In this document: positions 57,456-64,000 of the stretch, one piece after another
Layout: every line of letters starts with the position of its first letter
How positions within the stretch are numbered: the stretch's first letter is position 1
Assembly: GCF_900100365.1 (NCBI RefSeq)
Contig: NZ_FNKU01000001.1
Coordinates: 1,302,001 to 1,366,000 of the forward strand
Length of the DNA: 64,000 nucleotides
Direction: 5' to 3'
DNA from: Pseudomonas cannabina
GTDB taxonomy: Bacteria > Pseudomonadota > Gammaproteobacteria > Pseudomonadales > Pseudomonadaceae
Position numbers and translations under genes: made by a program
The notes under the pieces: generated by a model
The model's database searches: none
What the model saw: the letters and a program-made list of their open reading frames with translations, nothing else
What the model was told of the DNA's origin: nothing

Positions 57456-58116
57456 AACCGGATCCTCGCACGGTCTGAATAAGCTGTGCGGTGCCGGGTT
57501 GGTCGATCTTCTTGCGCAAGCGGCCGATATGGACGTCGATCAGGTTGGTCCCCGGATCGAAGTGATAACCCCAAACCTCCTGGAAGATCATCATTCGAGT
57601 GATGATCTGGCCGCTGTTACGCATCAGAAACTCCAGCAGCTTGAATTCTGTGGGTAACAGGGTCAGCAGCTCACCGCCACGGCAGGCTTCCCGAGTAATC
57701 AGGTTCAGTTCCAGATCAGCCACCTGCAATACCGTTTTGGCGGCACTGACCGGGTTGCTGCGTCGCAACAAGACTTCGACGCGCGCGGCCATTTCGTCCG
57801 ACGCAAAGGGCTTTGGCAAATAGTCATCCCCTCCGGCACGCAGCCCCCGAACACGCTCATCCACATCGGACAACGCGCTGATCATCAGGATAGGTGTGGA
57901 AATTCCCTGAGCCCGCAAGTGGGTGACGATGGTCAGACCATCCATCTCCGGCAACATGCGGTCCAGGGTAATGAGGTCGTAATCGCCACTCACTGCACGC
58001 GCCAGGCCGTCACGGCCATTGTCGACCCAGTCCACTTCCAGCCCGTGGCTGCTGAGTTCGGTAACGATTTCCTTGGCGGTGATGGCATCATCTTCGATTG
58101 CCAGAATTCGGGTCAT
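57433..58116 (-). CDS. OmpR-family response regulator
   Basis: A 227-residue regulator starting MTRILAIEDDAITAKEIV, preceded by AGGGA. The receiver domain has the phospho-acceptor Asp52 (LITLDRMLPEMDG) and the conserved Lys in DYLPKPF. The C-terminal winged helix is of the OmpR type (LLPTEFKLLEFLMRNSGQIITR, IGRLRKKID, TVRGSGYVI). Upstream of and overlapping the kinase gene, so the two form a pair. A longer start at 58143 is possible but less likely. Confidence 0.93.
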   Translation of the reverse strand: MTRILAIEDDAITAKEIVTELSSHGLEVDWVDNGRDGLARAVSGDYDLITLDRMLPEMDGLTIVTHLRAQGISTPILMISALSDVDERVRGLRAGGDDYLPKPFASDEMAARVEVLLRRSNPVSAAKTVLQVADLELNLITREACRGGELLTLLPTEFKLLEFLMRNSGQIITRMMIFQEVWGYHFDPGTNLIDVHIGRLRKKIDQPGTAQLIQTVRGSGYVIAEPV

Positions 58117-58211
58117 GGTCCCTGCCTGAATAAGTGCGTTCAAACCGTCATTCTGCCTTTAAAACCCGGCGCGTTCCCTGAAAGAAAGTTTAATGACGGG
58201 GATCATATCTC

Positions 58212-59138
58212 TCATTTTGCGGTGGAATCCGCGTCCTTGAGCTTCTGTTCTTTTTCCAGGCGACGTTTTTCCAGCTTGTTTTTGCGGTCGCGTTCCATTT
58301 TTGCCGTGGTGTCTTTCTCGCTGCGGATCTGCGCATGACTGATCAGGGCAAAAATAAAGCTGCCACCAATGATGTTGCCTGCCAGGGTCGGACCTGCAAA
58401 CACGAACCAGAAGTCTTTCCAGCCCAGCTCACCTGCGAAGACAAGATAGGATACTTCGGCTGAGCCCACCACGATATGGGTGAAATCGCCGAGCGCCATC
58501 AGGTAGGTGATGAGCACGATGATCGCTATCTTGGCGTTTTCCATCGAAGCAATCATCCAGACCATCGTCGCAATCATCCAGCCAGAGATGATGCCCTTGG
58601 AAAACATCTGGCCGACGTCGTTTTCCATGACCTTGCGGCCAATCTCCAGAAACGCCTTGTCTGTACTGCTATCGAAAATCGGCAGGTTGAGCATCACGTA
58701 GGCCACCAGCAGCGTACCGACCAGATTGCCGGTCAGCACCACGCCCCACAGGCGCAGCAGCCGCCCGACGTTGGCCAGGTTCAGCTTGCTCATGACCGGC
58801 AGCACCGCCGTGATGGTGTTCTCCGTAAACAGTTGCTGACGTGCCAGAATCACCGCTAGAAAACCGGCTGAATAGCCTAGGCTGCTGATCACATGACTGC
58901 CAGTGATGCCTTCGAGGCGCGAATTCAGCAGCCCCATCGCCATCAGCGACAAGCCCATGGTCAGGCCCGCTGCCAGTGCCGACCACCACAGCGCAGCGAC
59001 ACTGCGCTCCAGTTCGTGGTCGCCTTGCATGCGAATGGTTTCGTGCAGCACCGCCGCACGGGGCGGCTGGTTTTCGTCAATCTCGCGCTCTTCCTCGGCG
59101 GAAAGGCCGGGGGTTTTGCCGTCTACTTCGTGATCCAT
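58212..59138 (-). CDS. Formate/nitrite transporter family protein (YfdC-like)
   Basis: A 308-residue membrane protein of the FNT family with six helices. The N-terminal acidic tail (SAEEEREIDENQPPRAAVLHETIRMQGDHELERS) and the segment FTENTITAVLPVMSK match the YfdC subgroup. The C-terminus is a highly charged coil (EKDTTAKMERDRKNKLEKRRLEKEQKLKD). The transported substrate of YfdC-type proteins is not established. It lies 95 bp before the response regulator start on the same strand. Confidence 0.88.
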   Translation of the reverse strand: MDHEVDGKTPGLSAEEEREIDENQPPRAAVLHETIRMQGDHELERSVAALWWSALAAGLTMGLSLMAMGLLNSRLEGITGSHVISSLGYSAGFLAVILARQQLFTENTITAVLPVMSKLNLANVGRLLRLWGVVLTGNLVGTLLVAYVMLNLPIFDSSTDKAFLEIGRKVMENDVGQMFSKGIISGWMIATMVWMIASMENAKIAIIVLITYLMALGDFTHIVVGSAEVSYLVFAGELGWKDFWFVFAGPTLAGNIIGGSFIFALISHAQIRSEKDTTAKMERDRKNKLEKRRLEKEQKLKDADSTAK

Positions 59139-59278
59139 GCCACATCCTCAGCGCCAGTGATGAAATGGACTGGCCCAGGCGGCTTCAGTCCGATGCTTCA
59201 GACAGGCATCGCGCGCTGTGGTTCGGCGTCGATCCGTCGCAAAGGGCGTTGTATGCGCCATTTCGCAGAATGGCGGTT

Positions 59279-59923
59279 CTAGTTCGACAACTCTGCGCTG
59301 TGCACGCGTTCGATGCCCACGCTCAGCATGGTCCGCCAGGCCTGCTCCAGCGAGCCGTTCATGTCGATGGCACGGCACGCATCTTCGATCACATACGTAT
59401 TGAAACCGGCACTGCGCGCATCCTGAGCCGACCAGGCGACGCAGAAATCCAGTGCCAGACCGACCACGAACACGGTGTCGATGCCACGCTCTTTCAGGTA
59501 ACCGGCCAGCCCGGTCGTGGTGGTGCGGTCTGCTTCCAGAAATGCCGAATAGCTGTCGATATGCAGATTGCAGCCTTTGCGCAGGATCAACTGCGCATGA
59601 GGCAGATCAAGGTCAGCGTGCAGTTGTGCGCCGTGACTGCCCTGCACGCAGTGATCCGGCCATAGCGTTTGCGCGCCGTAGGGCAGGGTGATGCTCTCGA
59701 ACGGCGCGCGTTGCACATGGCTGGAGGCAAACGAAATATGCCCGGCCGGGTGCCAGTCCTGAGTGATGACGACTCTGGCGAAACGCTTGCCCAGACGATT
59801 GATCAGCGGCAACAACGCGTTGCCATCCGCCACCGCCAGTTGCCCGCCGGGCATGAAGTCGTATTGCATGTCGACCACCAGCAAGGCGCAGCGAGGGTCG
59901 GCGGGCAGCCTGGAAAGAGACAT
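59279..59923 (-). CDS. pncA: Nicotinamidase/isochorismatase-family hydrolase (PncA-like)
   Basis: A 214-residue amidase expected to convert nicotinamide to nicotinate for NAD salvage. The catalytic triad is visible as Asp18 (VVDMQYDF), Lys116 (LRKGCN) and Cys161 (ALDFCVAW). The metal ligands lie in QDWHPAGH (Asp56, His58, His62). The start at 59923 (MSLSRLPADPRCALLVVD) is set by family length; the open frame extends 28 codons further upstream. Divergent from the siderophore receptor gene. Confidence 0.88.
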   Translation of the reverse strand: MSLSRLPADPRCALLVVDMQYDFMPGGQLAVADGNALLPLINRLGKRFARVVITQDWHPAGHISFASSHVQRAPFESITLPYGAQTLWPDHCVQGSHGAQLHADLDLPHAQLILRKGCNLHIDSYSAFLEADRTTTTGLAGYLKERGIDTVFVVGLALDFCVAWSAQDARSAGFNTYVIEDACRAIDMNGSLEQAWRTMLSVGIERVHSAELSN

Positions 59924-60043
59924 GGTCGGTTTTTCTCTTAGAAAATCATACAGTTGGCGAGAGTTTGCCTGTTTGTCCGCGTATTTGCGATGCAAGACCT
60001 GCAACAAGCAAAGGTATTTTTGCGATTTTGTATCAAGTGTTAA

Positions 60044-60064
60044 TGCGAATCTGTACTATTCGCA
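60044..60064. promoter_or_regulatory. Inverted repeat between pncA and the siderophore receptor gene
   Basis: TGCGAAT and ATTCGCA are separated by 7 bp, about 50 bp upstream of the receptor ATG. It could be a divergent Fur box, as its symmetry and AAT/ATT core fit partly, but the match to the Fur consensus is weak. Confidence 0.4.
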
Positions 60065-60112
60065 AAAAATCCTGCCGGGTCCCAAGAGGCCTGGTTTCTT
60101 GCCAAGGGCTGC

Positions 60113-62245
60113 ATGTCGATGCGTCGTACTCTCGTTTCACTGTGTGTCATTCAAGCTGTTTCACAAGCCGCCTCGGCTGATCAGGTCCCTGCCGCGCAAC
60201 CTTCCATAGAGTTGCAGAACATCGACATTCAAGGCACCGCCAGTGCCGAAAGCGCACAAGGGCCGGTCGACGGTTATCGCGCCACACGCTCCGCCAGCGC
60301 CACGCGTACCGACACCTCGTTGCATGAAACCCCGCAGTCGGTCAGCGTCATGACCCGCGAGGCAGTGGAGGACATTGGCTCCACGCGGCTGCAGGATGCC
60401 CTCGATTATGCAGGCGGGGTCGGGCGAGCCAACAATTTCGGTGGTCAGGGCCTGACCACCTTCACCGTGCGCGGCTTCACCACCGGCGAGTTCTATCGCA
60501 ACGGTTTCCCGATCAATCGTGGTTATCCGAACATGCCGGACGGCAACACCATCGAGCGCCTCGAAGTGCTGCGCGGTCCTGCCACGACGCTGTACGGCCG
60601 TGGCGACCCGGGCGGCACCTTCAATGTGGTCTCGAAACAACCACTGGCCGAGCGCAAGGTCACATTGGGCAGCCAGCTCAATGATCAGGGCATGAAGCGC
60701 GCTACGCTGGACGCGTCCGGCCCGCTGGATGACGAGGGGCGCTTTGCCTATCGCCTGAACGTCGTGGGCGAGGGCGGTGATACGTTTCGCGATCACGTCG
60801 AAACCGAGCGCTATGGCGTGGCACCGGTCTTGAGCTGGCAGGTCAACGACGCTACGCGCATCACCTTCGAGGGCGATTTCATGCGCAACAACGCGCCGCT
60901 GGATCGCGGCCTGACGCGTTATGCCAACCAGCCGCGTACGGCGTCGCGCGACACCTTCTTCGGCGAGAAGAGCGTGGGCAAACTGCACAACGACAACAAC
61001 ATGGCGCAGCTGCGTTTCGATCATGATCTGAACGCCGACTGGAAGCTGGGCGGTGGCGTGCAGATGCTCGACGGTTCCCTGCAAGGCGATGCCATCGAAG
61101 CCAATGGCCTGGCTGCCGACGGTCGCACCCTGGGCCGTAATTTCAACTACCGCAAACTGGAATGGACTGACCGCGATGTGCAACTGAACCTGACCGGACA
61201 TTTTTCGGCGGGCGGTTTCGAACACACGCTGCTGACCGGCGTCGAGTACGAAGACTACGATTACAAATCGATCATCCGGCGCTCCAGTGGCGCGGTCAGC
61301 GCCTACCCGATCGACATCTTCAACCCGGTTTACGGCCAGGCCCGTCCGGCATTGACCCGAACCACCACTCACGACCAGGAAAACCTGAAAACCTGGGCGG
61401 TCTTCGTGCAGGATCAGGTGGCGTTGACCGAGCGCTTGAAGCTGTTGGGCGGCGTGCGTCTGGAGCGTTTCGAGCATGACTACGATACCTTCCTGCCCGG
61501 CACCCGCAGCTGGACGGCCAGTGATAACACCGTCACACCGCGCGTCGGCCTGAGCTACGACCTGACCGATAGCGTTGCGGTGTATGCCAACACGGCCCGC
61601 TCGTTCAAACCCAACAGCGGTGCCAGCCGGCTGGGTGGCGGCTTCAAGCCGGAAGAGGGCAAGTCCTACGAGATCGGCACCAAGTGGGAAGCACTGGATG
61701 GACAACTGAGCGTCGATGCGGCGATCTATCAGATCGAAAAGCGTAACGTGCTGACCACCGACCCGGTTGACTCAACCTTCAGCGTGGCAGCAGGTGAAGT
61801 GCGCAGTCGTGGCCTGGACCTCAACGTGGTCGGCAACCTGACGCCCGAGTGGCGGATGATGGGCAGTTACGCCTACGTCGACGCCGAGGTGACGAAGGAC
61901 ACTACACTGCGCGCCGGCACGCGCTTGATGAACATCCCCGAACAGACCTTCAGCCTGCTCAACGTCTACGAATTTCAGGACGGCGCCTTGCGCGGCTTGG
62001 GGCTGGGGGCCGGCGGCCGTTACGTCGACCAGCGCGCCGGACGTACCGCCAATGTCGCATTTTCGATGGACAGCTACACCGTGTTCGACCTGCTGGCCTA
62101 CTACAAGATCAACCCGCAGGTGAAGCTCAATCTCGACCTGAAGAACGTTTTCAATACCGAGTATGAGGAAGGTGCGTTTGGTAACGTCTATGCGTACCCG
62201 GGTGCTCCGAGAACGGTGCAGGTGCGGATTGCTTATACGTTGTGA
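60113..62245 (+). CDS. TonB-dependent siderophore receptor
   Basis: A 710-residue outer-membrane receptor with a signal peptide (RRTLVSLCVIQAVSQAASA). A plug domain (TDTSLHETPQSVSVMTREAVEDIGSTRLQDALDYAGGVGR, VRGFTTGEFYRNGFPINRGYPNMP, IERLEVLRGPATTLYGRGDPGGTFNVVSKQPL) and a 22-strand barrel follow, ending in PGAPRTVQVRIAYTL. There is no N-terminal STN signalling domain, so it should not work through an anti-sigma factor. It belongs to the ferric-siderophore (FhuA/FoxA-like) group; the ligand is unknown. Start at 60113 or the second ATG at 60119. Confidence 0.92.
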   Translation: MSMRRTLVSLCVIQAVSQAASADQVPAAQPSIELQNIDIQGTASAESAQGPVDGYRATRSASATRTDTSLHETPQSVSVMTREAVEDIGSTRLQDALDYAGGVGRANNFGGQGLTTFTVRGFTTGEFYRNGFPINRGYPNMPDGNTIERLEVLRGPATTLYGRGDPGGTFNVVSKQPLAERKVTLGSQLNDQGMKRATLDASGPLDDEGRFAYRLNVVGEGGDTFRDHVETERYGVAPVLSWQVNDATRITFEGDFMRNNAPLDRGLTRYANQPRTASRDTFFGEKSVGKLHNDNNMAQLRFDHDLNADWKLGGGVQMLDGSLQGDAIEANGLAADGRTLGRNFNYRKLEWTDRDVQLNLTGHFSAGGFEHTLLTGVEYEDYDYKSIIRRSSGAVSAYPIDIFNPVYGQARPALTRTTTHDQENLKTWAVFVQDQVALTERLKLLGGVRLERFEHDYDTFLPGTRSWTASDNTVTPRVGLSYDLTDSVAVYANTARSFKPNSGASRLGGGFKPEEGKSYEIGTKWEALDGQLSVDAAIYQIEKRNVLTTDPVDSTFSVAAGEVRSRGLDLNVVGNLTPEWRMMGSYAYVDAEVTKDTTLRAGTRLMNIPEQTFSLLNVYEFQDGALRGLGLGAGGRYVDQRAGRTANVAFSMDSYTVFDLLAYYKINPQVKLNLDLKNVFNTEYEEGAFGNVYAYPGAPRTVQVRIAYTL

Positions 62246-62349
62246 TGCTGCACGTATCTGATTTTGGAATAGAAGGCCTGACCCTTTTCAAGGGCGGGCT
62301 CAGCGGCGCGTATCAATGATATCGAGCCCCGATTACACGCGGCATTGAA

Positions 62350-63600
62350 TCATGAGTACTGGTCTGACTTTGAAAATCCGACACGGTGGCGAAGTTTGCC
62401 ATCCTGGAATTGTTCCTTGCCGGGCAAAATATCCGCTCCCGCCGCTTTGAGAGCGGTCATGTTATCCGTCAGGGCCTTAGTGGCAGCGTCCCTTTGCTGG
62501 AAGGTACTACCTACCAGCAAGCTGGCATTGCCCACTTCGCCAATCTGAAGTTTATAGCCAGCCTCTTGAAGCGCCTTGATCTGTCTTGCGAGCCGGGAAG
62601 AGGCTTCGCTTTCTCTGGCATACACATGAAAACCGCCAATCAGGGCAGGGTTGCCTTCGCCATTGGCGGCCTTCAATTGATCGGCAAACCTGACCAGGCC
62701 GCTCTGTGGGCCAGCGGTCAGGCCACCCCCCCAGTTACTGTCCTCGACAACAATGCTTCCTTTAAAGCCGGCATTGCGCGCGGATTTAATCAGTGTGGTC
62801 TGCATGTCGGACCAGTCCTGACTGGCGCTGTTACCGCCCTGATTGAAAGTGTCGAGCACGAAGCCGGGACGACTGCCAAACTTTTTGACCACACTGCTGA
62901 TGTCGGCCGCAGCCTGCTTCAACTTGTCTCCCGTCAGCACGTTGCCGCTGCCCTGGTTCGCATCGTCACGAAAAGTGAACTGAACCTTTACACCCTGTTT
63001 GTCCCCTTCATTAAGCAATGCCCTGAGCTTGTCCATCTGCCTGCCATTCTGGATCTGATCATGCGTCATCTGAATGCGTAAGGTCCCGCCTCCAATCGCC
63101 TTCAGATCCTGAATAATCTTGGTGGCCGCTGCGGGTGTGGCGATGTCATCAGGACTGACGTTGGCTCCTCCTCGCGCGACGGGCTCGGCAGTTTTGATTG
63201 GCTCTGAAGAGGCGGCTTTCTCTGTTTCTTTGGCTTTCTTTTCTGCCTCTGTAAGGGCCTTGCTGTCTTTGACAGCGGCCACATCGTCGCGAAAAGCCTT
63301 TGGATCATCCTGGCTGACACGCGTTTTTTGACTGGCAAGCAACGCCGCGTCTGGCGAGGATGCTTTGTTCTCCAGCGACTGAGTATTTCGACTGAGCATC
63401 ATTCTTGTGTAAACAGGGGACGCTTCCGGTGTTGCGGCGGAGCGGCTGTCGGAGGCCGTGTAGGTGTCGAGTTTCGCCTGCTTGTCCGGATTCGCTTCAG
63501 TCGCGCCAGCGCCTACGGTCCGCACGGCTCTGTCTGCTGTTGCAGGTTTTTCCCTGGCAACTATGAGGGGGTCATAGGACCTGGCGGTGCGGATATTCAT
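62350..63600 (-). CDS. GH5-like domain protein with a long disordered N-terminus, probable pseudo-enzyme
   Basis: A 416-residue protein. Residues 1-150 are low complexity (Ala/Ser/Lys/Glu rich) with no Sec signal. Residues 155-400 resemble a GH5 cellulase/mannanase barrel: GFVLDTFNQGGN (residues 247-257) stands where GH5 enzymes have F-N-E-P, VVEDSNWGGG (284-293), HVYAR (His325) and LQIGEVG with Glu355 as the equivalent of the nucleophile. The usual acid/base Glu is Gln254, so normal hydrolysis is unlikely. The absence of a Sec signal and the flexible N-terminus recall type III-secreted proteins of plant pathogens, but no hrp box was found. Name and function are open. Confidence 0.65.
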   Translation of the reverse strand: MNIRTARSYDPLIVAREKPATADRAVRTVGAGATEANPDKQAKLDTYTASDSRSAATPEASPVYTRMMLSRNTQSLENKASSPDAALLASQKTRVSQDDPKAFRDDVAAVKDSKALTEAEKKAKETEKAASSEPIKTAEPVARGGANVSPDDIATPAAATKIIQDLKAIGGGTLRIQMTHDQIQNGRQMDKLRALLNEGDKQGVKVQFTFRDDANQGSGNVLTGDKLKQAAADISSVVKKFGSRPGFVLDTFNQGGNSASQDWSDMQTTLIKSARNAGFKGSIVVEDSNWGGGLTAGPQSGLVRFADQLKAANGEGNPALIGGFHVYARESEASSRLARQIKALQEAGYKLQIGEVGNASLLVGSTFQQRDAATKALTDNMTALKAAGADILPGKEQFQDGKLRHRVGFSKSDQYS

Positions 63601-63870
63601 CGAATGTCTCTACAGGCTCTATACGAAAAATTGCTGCGCTCGGTCAAGCAGGAGATGAGTCGCCTAGAAGGAAGCGATAACTTTCTAAATGACAGCGTTA
63701 TACAGCCAAGCGGGGAGCTTGAGATGAAGCTTTCATTAATGTGTCGCTTTTTCTGTTTTTCTTACGATGTTTTTCTTGGGCGAAATTATGTTTCCAGGGT
63801 TATCTGTGGGCGGGGAGATTCGCGTAAACCGGGCGTGCAGGGCAAAGCATCTTTATATGACTCAAACGAT

Positions 63871-63894
63871 GAAAGCGCCCTGAAAGGCGCTTTC
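63871..63894 (-). terminator. Hairpin terminator for the minus-strand gene at the right edge
   Basis: Stem GAAAGCGCC/GGCGCTTTC about 40 bp beyond the stop of the partial minus-strand frame. The T-run is weak. Between it and the GH5-like gene (63601-63870) no gene is visible; that stretch is AT-rich and should contain the promoter of the GH5-like gene. Confidence 0.55.
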
Positions 63895-63932
63895 CAGTTC
63901 TGGTGTGTTCCCGCAGCGATGTCTGCAAGAGG

Positions 63933-64000
63933 TCACAGCACGCTCAGCGGGTACTCCACAATCACTCGCACTTCATCCAGATTCTGCTCGAACTCGGTCG
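63933..64000 (-). CDS. 3' end of an unidentified gene running off the window
   Basis: A minus-strand frame open to the window edge ends TEFEQNLDEVRVIVEYPLSVL-stop. Only about 21 codons are visible. The following hairpin supports a real gene end. Too short to assign. Confidence 0.4.
   Translation of the reverse strand, partial: TEFEQNLDEVRVIVEYPLSVL

Noticed and set aside
63780..63840. Possible hrp box upstream of the GH5-like gene (type III promoter)
   Set aside because: A TCTGTGG segment fits the complement of the CCACnnA half, but no GGTTCC lies at the correct 15-16 bp spacing. No hrp promoter is claimed.

Overview
The window is a stretch of chromosome from a Pseudomonas of the P. syringae group. 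Three things point there: the gene neighbourhood (serS-cysG-tusDCBE next to yccA and a tRNA-Ser, an apr alkaline-protease locus, a gsp type II secretion operon, a lone rhlA), the high-GC codon use of the proteins, and the Pseudomonas-type REP sequences. No strain can be named from the sequence alone.

Layout. 1-5.4 kb is core: the serS 3' end, siroheme synthase cysG, a glutathionyl-hydroquinone reductase, and the tRNA 2-thiouridine relay operon tusD-C-B-E plus a trpD2/ybiB-like gene. 5.4-15.2 kb is an accessory insert between tusD and a tRNA-Ser(UGA) gene. It holds a lone ModA-like binding protein with a convergent LysR regulator. It also holds a compact three-gene cluster (TerB-domain protein, BrxD-like ATPase, BrxHI/Lhr-like helicase) that looks like a DNA-processing or phage-defence module. 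An IS1182-family element interrupts the first gene of that cluster. 15.5-23.7 kb carries yccA and the alkaline-protease locus aprA-inh-aprD-aprE-aprF. Two lesions are visible there: a 634-bp transposase-less element with Tn7/Tn5053-type complex ends inside aprA, and a frameshift in aprD. The locus therefore looks decayed.

23.7-33.4 kb is metabolic: a SolA-like oxidase, an alpha-ketoglutaric-semialdehyde-type dehydrogenase, a LysR regulator, a phosphinothricin-type acetyltransferase, an MFS transporter, a TetR regulator and a periplasmic GH3 beta-glucosidase with a PA14 insert. An IS5-family element follows. 35.1-46.2 kb is a complete tightly packed type II secretion operon (gspE F G H I J K L M C/N D), preceded by a small exported protein and followed by an exported esterase that is a candidate substrate. 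46.25-46.8 kb is a tandem REP/REPIN array.

46.8-59.9 kb, almost all on the minus strand, holds a membrane protein, an MFS transporter, a TriABC-like RND pump with two adaptor lipoproteins directly behind rhlA (3-(3-hydroxyalkanoyloxy)alkanoate synthase), a two-component system, a formate/nitrite-family channel and a nicotinamidase. 60.1-63.6 kb has a TonB-dependent siderophore receptor and a GH5-like protein that lacks the general acid/base glutamate and has a long disordered N-terminus. The last bases are probably the 3' end of another minus-strand gene.

The two most interesting objects are the TerB-BrxD-helicase cluster beside tRNA-Ser and the short transposable element in aprA. Both insertions, by inspection, leave a reading frame that is restored exactly if the element and one copy of the target repeat are removed.
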